Assembly: GCA_028554795.2 (NCBI GenBank)
Contig: CM068827.1
Coordinates: 75,775,244 to 75,839,243, forward strand
Length of the DNA: 64,000 bases
Source: Sinohyriopsis cumingii
Taxonomy: Eukaryota > Mollusca > Bivalvia > Unionida > Unionidae
Reading direction: 5' to 3'
Shown here: positions 1 to 9,848 of the stretch, piece by piece
Layout of the letters: the number at the start of each line of letters is the position of its first letter
Position numbering within the stretch: the first letter of the stretch is position 1
Made by a program: the position numbers and the translations under genes
The notes under the pieces: generated by a model
What the model was told of the DNA's origin: nothing
The model's input: only the letters and a program-made list of their open reading frames with translations
Database searches by the model: none

Positions 1-330
1 CCGACCAATCGCAGCGGGCGTCACATACTGCTTGGGTTGACACATGGGGCAGTTCAATCCAACTTGACTAACATGAGTGCGTGTTTCAATTCCCACTCAT
101 GTAAGAGCCTTACACTTAGGTTGTTAAGGACTAAATAGTCCTACAACCTAACGGCTAAATTAAATAGTACTCTTTGAGTACATAAATGCCTGGGGGAGGT
201 GGCTCCAATTCCCTCCCCCAGGAGTAATTAATAAGCACATTAAGTGCACTAACCAGCGGTACATGTCCCTAGTGGACGAACACCACTATAATCCAATTAA
301 GTCAAGTCAAGTCTGTCTGACCATCCCTTG
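1..330 (+). promoter_or_regulatory. Structured leader, copy A, of a stem-loop-terminated gene cassette
   Basis: This stretch folds into successive hairpins. ACATGAGTG (71-79) pairs with CACTCATGT (94-102). TTAGGTTGT (116-124) plus AGGACT (127-132) pair with AGTCCT (137-142) plus ACAACCTAA (143-151). GTACTC (167-172) pairs with GAGTAC (176-181), CCTGGGGGAGG (189-199) with CCTCCCCCAGG (212-222), GCAC (235-238) with GTGC (244-247), and GTCC (265-268) with GGAC (274-277). The same order of hairpins recurs at 5004-5170, 9518-9710 and 10591-10791 with different bases but kept pairing. It lies directly upstream of a short reading frame and a histone-type stem-loop. I infer a transcribed 5' leader. 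The upstream promoter is outside the window. An alternative is the 5' UTR of a retroelement. Confidence 0.6.
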
Positions 331-345
331 TTGACTCGTACTCCT

Positions 346-722
346 ATGAAGATGTGTTCAAGACTAACCAAGCTGAACGAAGCTAACGTGAATTTACATC
401 GTGTCAGGCAAAGCCTGATACCTAAGCCTGAAGAGATAGAGAATGTCAGAATGTTAAAAGTGACCGAAGACCTGATAGAAGAGTTCTTCAGAGAGTAAAT
501 CAAGAAGGAAAAGGAAAAACGGATGGAGAAGTACAGACTTTAGATGCAGAGATAGCAGTAGCAACAGCAACTGCAGCAGCAGGAGGAGGAACCAGAGGTT
601 TTTCGACTACCGAGTGGACATGAAAGAGTTCCTCTTCTCTTTCCGAAGAAGCAGGCTCTATCCTGTCTGAAAGCCTGCTGACAGACGAGGACGCAATATT
701 AGACGATAAAAGATTGCCGTAA
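346..722 (+). pseudogene. Decayed Lys/Glu/Gln-rich small protein gene of cassette A
   Basis: An ATG at 346 opens a 50-codon frame to TAA at 496, beginning MKMCSRLTKLNEANV and containing KVTEDLIEEFF. The same frame continues after the stop with IKKEKEKRMEK and a QQQ/EEE run, interrupted by further stops. A second frame then reads into SESLLTDEDAILDD and ends at TAA 720-722, just 18 nt before a histone-type stem-loop. The pattern is a helical N-terminus followed by a charged tail, broken by stops and at least one frameshift. The motif K-V-T-E-D-L-I resembles LITNELI encoded in another frame upstream of the 9849 gene. No known family is recognised. It sits directly behind structured leader A. 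Confidence 0.4.
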
Positions 723-740
723 CTCCCCTTTCACAAACAA

Positions 741-757
741 CGCCCCTTTTCGGGGCG
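741..757 (+). terminator. Histone-type 3' stem-loop, variant (cassette A)
   Basis: CGCCCC-TTTTC-GGGGCG forms a perfect 6-bp stem with a five-base T-rich loop. The classical histone element has a four-base loop, so this is a variant. It is preceded by CACAAACAA and lies 18 nt after a stop codon. An ATGAAAATAAAT purine stretch follows 15-25 nt downstream, where the U7-pairing box would be. It matches by position the stronger elements at 11468, 62437 and 63227. Confidence 0.5.
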
Positions 758-958
758 ACTCCAATTCTCATGAAAATAAATACTAATTCAATTGCCAATT
801 GCATGTTAGTAAGTTAAAAAATAGAAGTGTGTCTATAAGCTCTTCTTTTCTTTATATTATCTCCAAAATAAATAAAAGTGTGACTATAAGCACTTCTTTT
901 CCCTAACTTGACAAAATAGTCTGTATGTGTTTGTCTTTGTAGCGCCTGTAGTTAAATA
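758..958 (+). repeat. AT-rich spacer with a duplicated AAGTGTG...CTATAAGC box
   Basis: A segment of about 35 bp is repeated twice (roughly 824-860 and 876-902): AAGTGTGTCTATAAGCTCTT, then AAGTGTGACTATAAGCACTT. Each copy contains TATAAG and can fold as AAGTG...CACTT in the second copy. It could be a promoter of a lost downstream cassette; the following Gypsy fragment interrupts it. Confidence 0.35.
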
Positions 959-1751
959 ATGAGTATTTCGTTTAGGTCTGCGCGTTCCATGCTTCTTACA
1001 GCTAGGCTGACCAAATATAGTATAGGGTATTTTAACCTAGACTATTTGGGACATCTTGTATGTGGACTAGGCCAGTTGAAACCTCACCCAGACAAAATAG
1101 GTGAAATCAGAGATGCACCTAGGTCAGAAAGGAAAAAACAAGTAAGATCTTTCCTAGGTTTGATTGGGTTTTACAGGAAAATTGTCACCAATTTTGCGGA
1201 TATTGATAGCCCATTAACAGATCTGAGTAGGAAAGGGCAACCTAATAAAATTCCTTCGGGTGTGTGCCAGGAAAAGGCGTTTAACTCTTTAAAACAGAAA
1301 CTGGTAAGTGCACCAGTCTCAAAGTTGCCAGAATTCAACAAAACTTTTGTTCTGAGGACTGATGCGTCCGATACCGATTTTGGAGCTGTTTTGCTAAGAA
1401 GCAAGAGGGGATGAAATTGTCCATTGCTTATGCAAGTAGCAAATTGCACTCTGTGGAGCAAAACTACTCCGCGATTGAGAAGAAGTGCCTAGCTTTAGTA
1501 TGGGGGATAGCAAATCCCATACGTACATTTTCGGCTTGGAGTTTACCTTACAAACGAATAGCAAATTCCATACGTACATTTTCGAAAGGGAGTTTACCTT
1601 ACAAACGGACCATCAGCCGCTCCTATACTTGAACAAGGCAAAGGTCGCCAACGCAAGATTGATGCGTTGGGTGTTGTCCTTGCAACCGTTTAGTTTCCGA
1701 ATCGAGGCGATTCGAGGGTCAGACAATGTGGGTGCTGATTTTATTAAGTAG
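959..1751 (+). pseudogene. Ty3/Gypsy retrotransposon pol fragment (end of RT and RNase H)
   Basis: Translated fragments carry the junction between reverse transcriptase and RNase H typical of Ty3/Gypsy pol: LGQLKPHPDKIGEI, then KKQVRSFLGLIGFYRK, then FVLRTDASDTDFGAVL (the RNase H catalytic TDAS), then YASSKLHSVEQNYSAIEK, then EFTLQTDHQPLLYLNKAK and the final SDNVGAD. The frame shifts near 1410 and at an internal duplication near 1505-1606, and a stop near 1748 replaces the usual ADxLSR ending. There is no integrase after it and no palm domain before it, so it is a truncated dead copy. The family assignment is secure from these motifs; the exact lineage is not. Confidence 0.85.
1505..1606 (+). 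repeat. Tandem duplication of about 51 bp inside the Gypsy RNase H region
   Basis: The segment ATAGCAAATCCCATACGTAC...GTTTACCTTACAAACGA occurs twice back to back with small differences. It duplicates part of the LQT-coding segment and moves the reading frame, which explains the overlapping short frames here. Confidence 0.7.
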
Positions 1752-1869
1752 GGTGTAATTATCAGATCATTTTCGTTCATTTTTCAAAATTGAATGTTTT
1801 AATAACTGTTTATGTTCATATTCCGTGATTTTTCTACAAATGTTACCACCATTTTAATGGGGTAGGTAT

Positions 1870-2300
1870 TGTCAGGAATTGTAAAAATCCTTTAGTTTAT
1901 CAAATACATGTACTCGGGTTTCTTTTTTGTGTACAACGATACCCGAGGTTGATTTATGTAAAGTATACAAAGATTTCGAAATAGTGAGTTCGGTTTATCC
2001 CATGCCACACGTGCGAAGTGCTTTCGGTGGAAAGAACCGAATACTTCCAGCGCACAGACGATGTACTGCGGTATCATCTATGAATAAATACCTCAGCATA
2101 GGTCAAAGTCTTTAAATTGCGGAACGTCTTGTCAGTGAGCGGTCTACTTTAAGGACTTGCACATCTTCAGCTGTAGAGGTATGTGAGTTATTAATTTCTT
2201 GTGTGTAAGTTATAATTATTGTACTACCACGTTTTATTTTTGTATATTTTCTATGTAAATTCGGCTTACGTAGTATCATGCAAATATTTTCTATTCTTGT
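1870..2300 (+). repeat. Putative 3' LTR of the Gypsy fragment
   Basis: About 120 nt after the RNase H remnant a purine-rich run (AATGGGGTAGGTAT) is followed by TGTCAGGAATTG at 1870, the usual polypurine tract plus TG start of an LTR. ATGAATAAATA at about 2080 could be the polyadenylation signal. I cannot place the right end, and no second LTR is in the window to compare. Confidence 0.4.
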
Positions 2301-2530
2301 TCGTCATCTTGCTAGGGATTTATATTAGCAATATAAAGTTGAAATTTTAAGAAACATCTAGTACCGTAGGATTCTTATCGGGCACGGTAGGTTCACTTCT
2401 GAACTTATCTATTGTTTTGTAATTATTGTGCCGATAATGTAATCTGTATAGATTACGCTATATAACGTCATTACGTTTTATCGTGGATGCCCGTGCCATG
2501 CATAGTACACGGTATTAGATCTATTTTCAG

Positions 2531-2637
2531 CTGACCAGAGTGATCGGAGTGGTCTGAGTGGTCGGACTGACCATAGTAATCAGAGTGATCAGAGTGATTA
2601 GAATTACTGGAGTGATCGGAGTGGTCGTGGTACAAGC
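2531..2637 (+). repeat. Degenerate 9-bp minisatellite (GAGTGATCG type)
   Basis: About twelve imperfect units of the form (A/G)GAGTG(A/G)TC(G/A) run in tandem. Weaker GATTGACCA-type units continue to about 2830. No coding capacity is credible here. Confidence 0.6.
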
Positions 2638-2837
2638 TGTAGAGCTAACCATAGGAAATGACTGTAGCACCTGTGAAACTGAGCCATAGCAGCATTAGAG
2701 CTGAGTAAAGTGTTGATGGTCGAGTAGCAGGTGATCGGACATTGGAGACCGAGATTGGTGGTCGCTGATTACTTGATTGACCAACCTGGACAACTGACTG
2801 CTGGATTGACCAGTATGACTGGTAACCAAGTGTGCTG

Positions 2838-3272
2838 GTTACGGAGTGTGTAATTCCATATCTGTAATATTTTAGCCGTGGGCCAGTCATTATGAGTTTG
2901 TAATACCTAGTGTGTTTTGGGGGCTTTAAAGATATTTTGTACATCTGTCACTTTGTTTTCATCATTTTCATTATCTGAGTGCATACAGTTTTACTATATG
3001 TGTAAAATACCAGTTTTCACTATATGAGTAAAACATATCATTCTTTCGTTAACCCTTTGTGTTTGTACTGTGTACACTCATTTATTTGTATTTTCATTAT
3101 TTAGTTCGTGCGGATTATGTTAACTGATCTAATATCTGGATATTACACGCACGTATTAATCATAATTTTTTTCTCATTCATCATTAAACTTTGTAGAACC
3201 ATCAAAAGTGTTACGTTGTTAATCCAAATTCCCACCCGGTTATTTTGTTACAGATAGCATATTTTTTGGTTC
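2838..3272. other. AT-rich interval with no recognisable gene
   Basis: Apart from weak T-rich runs and a duplicated ACTATATG-GTAAAA phrase near 2992-3030, I see no coding or structural signal here. Confidence 0.4.
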
Positions 3273-3432
3273 GTGGATAGTATATAATAGTTGTTCTTCT
3301 TCCAGTATGTGGATAGTAGATTTTTGGGTTTGTTTTTTCTCATTCACGAGAGTGGATAGTAAATTTTTGGGTTTGTGGCTAGTATAATTTGGGTTTGTAA
3401 ACGTTCGCATACATTTGTGTGGATAGTATATA
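3273..3432 (+). repeat. Dispersed tandem GTGGATAGTA boxes upstream of the acidic gene
   Basis: GTGGATAGTA or close variants occur near 3273, 3308, 3350, 3379 and 3419, several followed by TTTTTGGGTTTGT. Two copies read GATAGTATATA and could act as TATA elements for the genes that follow. Confidence 0.45.
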
Positions 3433-3434
3433 CA

Positions 3435-3581
3435 ATGAAGTCTGCAGCAAACAGAGCAAGAGGTAAAAATACAATGGAGCTAGCAACGGAATTATTAGTC
3501 CCCCACCCAGGCGCTAAACGCAATAAAAGGCTTAGGCCTATTTGTTGCTTCCGGCTAGACTTTAAGAGCCCAACAAAGTAG
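3435..3581 (+). CDS. Small basic reading frame of unknown function, 48 codons
   Basis: ATG at 3435 follows a GATAGTATATACA box by only a few bases and opens a 48-residue basic frame (MKSAANRARGKNTMELATEL..., ending in KSPTK) with TAG at 3579. The N-terminus is rich in Arg/Lys/Ala. It is not a recognisable histone despite its composition. It could be the 5' part of the same cassette as the acidic frame starting at 3645, separated by a frameshift. Low confidence as an independent gene. Confidence 0.25.
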   Translation: MKSAANRARGKNTMELATELLVPHPGAKRNKRLRPICCFRLDFKSPTK

Positions 3582-3644
3582 AACAACGCTTCTCTTAAAC
3601 TGTGAGAATAAAGAAGATAAAAGAAGCCGCCGTGGTGGAAGTAA

Positions 3645-4178
3645 TATGCAACAGCAGAGGGAGCAGTCAGTGCAGACCCACTAGAACAAGAAACCATAAG
3701 CGAAACAGAGGACACAGTTGCAGCTGACCTGGACATGTCATCGACTTCCAAAGACAGTCCAGAAGAATCTTACATCGCAAACGATGAGAGCGAAGAGGAA
3801 GAAATAGATATAGAAGCAGAGGAAGAAGAAGAGGTAACTGACCACCTAATCAATAAGTACAAAGAAACGGGCCTAGCACCAGCGATGGAAGATGTAAAGA
3901 AAGAAGGACATTTCACTAACGCTGTGAAATACATTGCCTATAAATCTTTGGAAACCTAAAAGCCGAATCCTGCCCAATGGTATTACGAGGTCCGGATACT
4001 CACGCAGTACTACTACCACGCCTATTCCAATTATCCTCTCTGGAAACTAGTAGAAGCTGCAGAATTCGTGTCAACCCTGCACCAATACGCCTTGTCGCAA
4101 ATTAAAGGACAAGATAGACGAAATGCGGAAAAGGTCAAGATTGCAGAGGACCACAAAAATAGCCCTTCTAAGAGCTAG
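3645..4178 (+). pseudogene. Acidic cassette protein with one in-frame stop
   Basis: An open frame runs from 3645; its first ATG is at 3735 (MSSTSKDSPEESYIAND). A Glu-rich block (ESEEEEIDIEAEEEEEV) is followed by a folded-looking segment (HLINKYKETGLAP, NAVKYIAYKSLE). TAA at 3957 interrupts it, but the same frame continues for 72 more codons (PAQWYYEVRILTQYYYHAY, then LWKLVEAAEFVSTLHQYAL) to TAG at 4176. Amino-acid composition is coherent on both sides of the stop, so this is either a recently inactivated gene or a read-through. No family is recognised. The spacer after it resembles the one after the 9849 gene, which places it in the cassette series. Confidence 0.5.
4161..4176 (+). terminator. 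Possible degenerate histone-type stem-loop overlapping the stop codon
   Basis: AGCCCT-TCTA-AGAGCT pairs five of six positions around a four-base loop and sits at the expected place at the end of the acidic frame. The stem has a mismatch and the purine box downstream is poor, so this may be chance. Confidence 0.25.
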
Positions 4179-4678
4179 AATTGACTTTTTTATTTATGGA
4201 ACCATTTTGGCTTGGTATCCCATTTTCATACAACTATATTTACACAAACCTGATCCATTGGACTGCCACATCGAAACTTAAAACTTTTCATGACCTAATA
4301 GTGACTAAACATTTTATATGTGGCTTAGACATATTAGTTAAATAGGACAATAATTTCATTTTTATCACGTACATTAAGCACTAGAATTATATCGATTTGT
4401 TAAGAAGTAGGAAAATATTTAGACTTGCTGGATCTGATCTAACTGCGTAGGTGACTAACACATTATTTGTATATTTTATTGTCCATTAGCATAACTGGAC
4501 TAGATTCAAAATAAGTACGGGCTGGCGTTTCTGGGAGTACACAACATCTATAGATGGCTTGCCGAGTTCCTTGCCTCTCGGACATCGTACATTGAGGGCG
4601 ATGTTGAACCATTTCCACCATTTAACTTACCTACCGTATAATATGTGAAGTTATTGTAAGGCACGTCCGTGTGTAAAG
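4179..4678 (+). other. Inter-cassette spacer, AT-rich
   Basis: The part around 4405-4480 (AAGTAGGAAAATATTTAGACTT ... TGACTAACACATTATTTGTA in outline) resembles 10240-10315 after the next cassette (TAGGAAAATTTAAAACTT, then TGGCTAACACATAATTGGTA). This supports a repeated unit containing gene, terminator and spacer. Near 4570-4590 GAGTTCCTTGCCTCTCGGAC is similar to part of the 10390-10430 region. No coding capacity seen. Confidence 0.4.
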
Positions 4679-4687
4679 TATATAAAT
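4679..4687 (+). promoter_or_regulatory. TATA box of cassette B
   Basis: TATATAAAT lies about 20 nt upstream of GTTAGTCTGGCTCCCCAGC, a phrase seen again at the ends of leaders C and D. Spacing fits a TATA-dependent start near 4705-4715. Confidence 0.45.
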
Positions 4688-4699
4688 CATTGCCATCGT

Positions 4700-5230
4700 T
4701 AGTCTGGCTCCCCAGCATCATCCACCCCGCACAAGGCGGTAGAACTTATGATTAGAGTATGAACCCCAAATATCAACTGACTAAATAAATTCCCCTAAAA
4801 TAGACTAAGAAGATCCATTATGTCACCTCTATCCTACAAGCAGCACAAATAATGATTCTCCAAATTGCAAATATGGCTAAGCGACACCATTTCACATTCG
4901 GAAAATGGGGAACGAAATGAAACGATTCCGGATGTAAGGCGCATCCCTTCCACTCAGTCCGACATACCCTTGCCAATGCCAGACATGAACTAGATAAGTT
5001 AGTGTGAGTGGGCCATTCCCACTCACAATGAGTCCCGTGAGATATCAATGTCTCGAAAATCGGACTGATGAAATAACACTTTTTAAGGGCACTAATGCGT
5101 TGGGGGAAGTGGCACCATTCCTTCCTCTTCGAAACAATCGATCAGCCCTAATTGGGGCATTAACCAGTCGTACATGCTGGTAAGGGCGCAAACAACTTAA
5201 ATTTAAATGACCGACCGACCTAGTCTGCCT
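4700..5230 (+). promoter_or_regulatory. Structured leader, copy B
   Basis: Close relative of 9244-9735 over about 490 bp. Hairpins: GTGAGTGGG (5004-5012) with CCCACTCAC (5018-5026); AGTCC (5031-5035) and GAGA (5039-5042) with TCTC (5051-5054) and GGACT (5062-5066); GGGGAAG with CTTCCTC around the loop TGGCACCATTC; GCCC (5145-5148) with GGGC (5155-5158). The conserved unpaired phrase TAATGCGTTGGGG follows the third hairpin. The leader ends in repeated GACC units and CTAGTCTG. The next coding sequence downstream is a decayed non-LTR ORF1 rather than a Lys/Glu-rich gene. Confidence 0.6.
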
Positions 5231-5799
5231 CTCATTCGATTCTCATTCATTCCATTCCATTCTCATACCTGGACTGGACGCCGAGAAGAGCAGCCGTATT
5301 AGGTCTTGCCACTTGTAAGAAGTGTCGGATCCACAAGTCAAAAGATTTTGCTGAAAGTGTCTGGTCATCAAGCTACATTAACCAACTAATCAACCATCAG
5401 TCAACAACAACAGCATCTGTATTCGCAGCCAGCCCATCAGTATCGACCTGCAGACGTGGCTCAGCAGCCCACAAAGCAGATCGACCTGCAGATTTACACC
5501 AGCAGCCCGCCTATCACCACGCCAAGCAATTTCGACCTGCAGAAGAGGCATAGCTGCCCACACACCAGCCCGCCAATCAGTTTTGACCTGCAGAAGAGGC
5601 ATTGATGCCCGCCCAGCGGATATCCAAAAATACGCTAACACCGCCAGTTTTTCAAATCTGTTTAGGGAGGAAATTAAAAGGTAAATTTTATACATTTGGC
5701 ATTAAACCTTCAGGTACCTATCTACTTGTGCTGTTTGGAATATTATTCTTTCTATTTCATTCTTCTCCTTTTGCTCAATAACTAACATTCTTTTATCCC
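5231..5799 (+). repeat. Interval with four CGACCTGCAG-containing repeats
   Basis: TCGACCTGCAG or TTGACCTGCAG occurs at about 5443, 5481, 5532 and 5583, with AGCAGCCC or AGAAGAGGCAT attached, giving imperfect repeats of about 38-51 bp. No long frame is credible; the 101-codon antisense frame here is low-complexity. Confidence 0.5.
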
Positions 5800-8400
5800 T
5801 AATCAACTAATTAGTAGTTGACATATAGACAATACCAACCCCCTGACCCAGTTCCATTTATTCAGATCTTGGCGCTTTTTTTTAACATGTCACGAGTGTA
5901 TAGGTCCCAAGTCAAGAAGAATACCAATATATATACCGTCAGGAAAAGAAACAACATCCTCAATGTGGCTAACAAATTTAACAGTTCCATTAACAACCCC
6001 TCATAATCCCAAATGCTGCATGCAAGGTTGGTGAAAACACAACTAGCAATGACAGTAGTATCAGGACAATTCCTAATGTCAAACCAGATAGCCCCTTCAA
6101 ATTTCATGCCATCTTTGGTCAATTTACATCCAGCCTACCTCATGCTTTATCATCCAACGCCCATTGGACGTGATCTCGCACATACCTTACGACGATCTTA
6201 AGACTACTAATGCAGCTGCTACTCCAGACCATGACAAATTTTCGGAAACATAAGGGATTATCAAAACTTTTGAAATGCCCTCACCCATACAAAGCAGCCC
6301 TGGATTGACTAATCGGGGCTCACTAGCAAACATCACATCCCAAACAACCATGTCAACCCCAAGCAGCCTGGAAATGCTAAACTTCTCTCCCAACAGGAAA
6401 AACCCTATCGAACTTGCTTTCATTTATAATTCAATGGCAACCATAGAAAGGGCTACACCAGAAATATCCACTCATTTTACCATAGATCTCGGATCGTCAA
6501 ACCAAACTGAAGCGAATAAAAGATTCCCAGACTTACCAGGAACCCAATCAACACCAGCACAACTTTCTCACTCAATTGAACCACCTACTCTCACCCCTTA
6601 TTCAACGTTCAACTCATAATCGCCATCACCTTCTATTCCATTGCCAATTAATTATCCTCCGCAATGCTTATCTCCATTACCTCTCACCAACAACCAGTCA
6701 CCCCCAAAACCACCAAAGCCAACAGGTAAGCTATGTGACAGATCCCCCAAACCTTCCCTCAATACTACCAAAAACCAGGGCAGAGATGACGAACGAAATC
6801 TAATCTCTCACATACAGCCATTACTACAAGGCACAATCCAGGACGGACAAACAAACAACTCCAAAACAAGGTGCAAAACCAACTCCAAAGCTAAATTAAT
6901 CCACTCTAGCCAAATGCCATTCCCATCCAAGGAAATATGTATACAAGACACACCATAATTATCAGGAACAGAAGAAGATCAAACTAGTGCAAACGCTATC
7001 ACCTGCTAAGAAGAAGACTACATCTCCAGATGAGAAAAGATACCAAAGAAATGGCTAAACACCAATGAATGGAATACCCAAAGGGAAGAAGCAGCAGACA
7101 GCTCCAAAATAGCAAACCAAAAATCAACAAAAGAACGCCCCTCCGCAAAACCACAAGCAGCAAAGTCTACGAAAGAAGGAACCAAACACAAGACGGAAAA
7201 TGACGACTAAATTACAAGGGAACACCCAAAGAAAAATAATCAATACCACAGTAAAGAACACACGATATGTATCACCTGCGCAAGCTCTAAAACCATTAAC
7301 ATCAGCAACAAAAGCATAGCATTGATCTTGACTAAAACTTACTCAGCAGTCTTTGAAATCATCAGACCAAGAAATAATTATATATTAGTCAGGTGCAGCA
7401 CACTCATACAGGTGGCAAAATACATGTAAATCTAAACAATTGGACCCATCCAAGTAAAAGTAACAAAACATAATGCGCTGACAACAAGCCCTTCGAGCAA
7501 CACCCAGCAGGCCACGAACAAGAACAAAGAAAGGGAACAAAAAACCGATACAATCTCGACAAAAAAGACCAGACCAACCCAAATAAATGTATCGAAACCA
7601 ACTGTAGCCGATGAAAAGGTCATGCAATTGCATGCAAAGTACAGCTCACTAACAATGATGATCTCGCCCGAGAGTTAATAGCCCAAGGAGCTGACATCTC
7701 CAGGGATTCCAGGTTTAGGACTAGTCGGGGGCAGATTACCACTAAAATACTACTGGAATTCAACACAACCCCCATTACTTGTCTACTTCGATGGCTACTC
7801 TAATCCTATCTTAGAGTACATAAATAATTATCGCTTTTGCAGTAATTGCAAAGCATGTGGACATTATGCTAAAAATTGTAAGAATAGGAATCGATGTGAT
7901 ACCTGCGGCGAACCAAAACCGGCCCAGATCGATTAAAGTGTCTTAGAACTATACAGCATGATATAAATGACAAACCGAATGGGACACATGCCCCTAAGGG
8001 CGCACGCTGTACTTGATTCATAAAACAGCGAGTCGCGAGATCAAAGCACCGTCAACAAGCAACCAACATCATCAACGGATCATAAAACGAATCAAAACAG
8101 AAGAAACCCTACTTGCATGTAGTATGGGGGAAAATGTTCAGGCTAATACTGTAAATGGAGCAAAATGTTCCAATGGCGTTGATGACGAAGATCTCCGACA
8201 TATATTCAACATGGGACAGAGATATAGAGAGCCAATGAAAACACTAACTAGCTTGCTAAAGAAAATCGACTCTATGTACTTACCCCGAATTACTGTACCA
8301 AAATATTAATAACCTCAACCAAACTATTGAGGCCATATTAATCTTCCTCAGGGAGATTGATAAAACTGGAAAAATCTAAACATGCCTCTCATATTTAGAC
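5800..8400 (+). pseudogene. Decayed ORF1 (gag-like) of a non-LTR retrotransposon
   Basis: A long tract with Pro/Ser/Thr- and Lys-rich translation runs through several frames (for example SSPGLTNRGSLANITSQ at about 6280 and ERPSAKPQAAKSTKEG at about 7130). It ends in TTKILLEFNTTPIT and a CCHC knuckle, FCSNCKACGHYAKNCKN (Cys/His at 7838-7879, spacing CX2CX4HX4C), followed by RCDTCGE, the start of a second knuckle. This layout (RRM-like strand, then tandem knuckles) is that of Jockey/I-type ORF1. A further helical segment (NNLNQTIEAILIFLREID) ends near 8370. Many stops and frameshifts: dead. No endonuclease or RT follows. Confidence 0.6.
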
Positions 8401-8496
8401 TGGCTTGACATTTCATTTCATTAACTGTCTACCCCCATACCTACCCTATACCTACAAAGTATCCACCTTCAACAACCTTAACAACCAAATGAAACG

Positions 8497-8893
8497 GGTG
8501 GGGAAGTGGGTGCGGAGGTAGTATACGGTTTACCACCCAAGGTAGGGTGCGTACCGCGAAACGCTAGCTGATGCTGCACCTGCACCCATCACCCACTACA
8601 GCACCATTGGTGGATCGGGAGTGTGAATAGTTAAGCAATGCAATGGAGCGACAGACACAAAAGTAGGTCAATTCCCAAACCCCTCATTTACAAAAACAGC
8701 TGGTCGTGTTGCCACCGGATGCCCCTCTTGGTCTGACTGGGTGGGGAATTAGGTGCGTGGGTAGTATACGGTTTACCGCCCAAGGGGGGGGGGGTACCGC
8801 CAATCGCGGGCTGATTCTGCACCTGAACCTATCACCCACTACAGCACCCTGGTTAGTCCGGAAGTATGACCATCTAAGCAATGCAATTGGTGG
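8497..8893 (+). repeat. Two direct repeats of about 150 bp, GC-rich and hairpin-prone
   Basis: Copies at 8497-8645 and 8739-8893 share GGTGGGGAA, GTAGTATACGGTTTACC, CACCTG, ATCACCCACTACAGCACC and AGCAATGCAAT. GGTGGG at the start can pair with CCCACT near the end. The GC content stands out from the surroundings. They are not recognisable as a known small RNA. Confidence 0.6.
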
Positions 8894-8998
8894 TTGGTAG
8901 CCAATTCGCCCTCAACACGTATACTAACAATCTCTACATGCTCTCTCTTTCAACTTAAGGCATGATGGATCATTTAAATATAAGAATCAACACTGACC

Positions 8999-9735
8999 TA
9001 TAAATTTAGATATTATAAAATGGATTAAAGCTCAGCCATCAGGACCTGTTGCACAATGCGACAACGACTTGACCAATAAGTTGTTAAAATTTAATGTAAG
9101 GACCTAAAATTAGATCTATAATGTGGTTAAAAGACCAAAGCCATCAGGACCAGCTACATTTTGTGGCAACTAAAATTATATAACTAAGAAGCATGACCCC
9201 AAAATTTAAAATTATTAGGTGGCTAAAACCCAGCGATCGGGCCCCCAGCACAAGGCGGAAAAACTTATGACCAGAGTATAGACCCAAAAATATTAACTGA
9301 CTAAATAAATCCCCCTAAAATAGACTTGGAAGATCCATTATGTCACCTCTATCCTACAAACAGCACAAATAATGATTTTCCAAATAATAAATACGGCAAG
9401 ACGACACCATTTAACATTCGGAAAATGGGGAACAAAAATAAACAATCCAGGATGTAAGGCGTATCCCTCCCACTCAGTCCGATGTCCCCTTGCCACTGCC
9501 TGAGATGTATTATATAAGTGAGTGCATGTGGGCCATACCCACTCACCACGATTCCCGTGAGAAATCAATGTCTCGAAAATCGTACTAATCAAATAGCACT
9601 TTTTAAATGCTCTAATGCGTTGGGGGACGCGGCACCATACCGTCCCCCCCCCCCGAAAAAATAAATCAGCCCCATATGGATCATTAATCAGTCGTGCATG
9701 TCCGTATGGGCGAATACGACTATAATTGAAACGAC
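8999..9735 (+). promoter_or_regulatory. Structured leader, copy C, with extra tandem modules
   Basis: CCTATAAATTTAG at 8999 could be a TATA box. Three modules of about 90 nt follow (starting near 8998, 9100 and 9192), each beginning GACC-TAAAATTTA and containing CAGCCATCAGGACC or a variant and a small hairpin (GTTGC/GCGAC; GCTAC/GTGGC). From 9244 the sequence parallels leader B. Hairpins: GTGAGTG (9518-9524) with CACTCAC (9540-9546); ACGATT and GAGA with TCTC and AATCGT; GGGGGACG with CGTCCCCC around CGGCACCATAC; GTCC with GGGC. A small gene and a stem-loop follow. Confidence 0.6.
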
Positions 9736-9848
9736 CTAGTCTGGCTCATTACACCAAGAAAACTACCTTTCCTACACAAACTTAATGATGAATTTGATCT
9801 AACTCCAACGCCACAAGTGATATTGATCACCAACGAACTGATTAAGGC

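Noticed and set aside
3435-3581. Histone H3- or H2A-like N-terminus
   Set aside because: Basic and Ala/Arg-rich, but no histone motif (no ARTKQTA or AGLQF-type sequence) can be found.
4161-4176. Confident call of a histone-type stem-loop at the end of the acidic gene
   Set aside because: Kept only as a low-confidence feature because the stem has a mismatch, it overlaps the stop codon and lacks a clear purine box.
8739-8893. Y RNA or spliceosomal RNA gene suggested by CCCACTACAGCACC
   Set aside because: Only a short resemblance; the rest does not match any such RNA that I know, and the region is a direct repeat.
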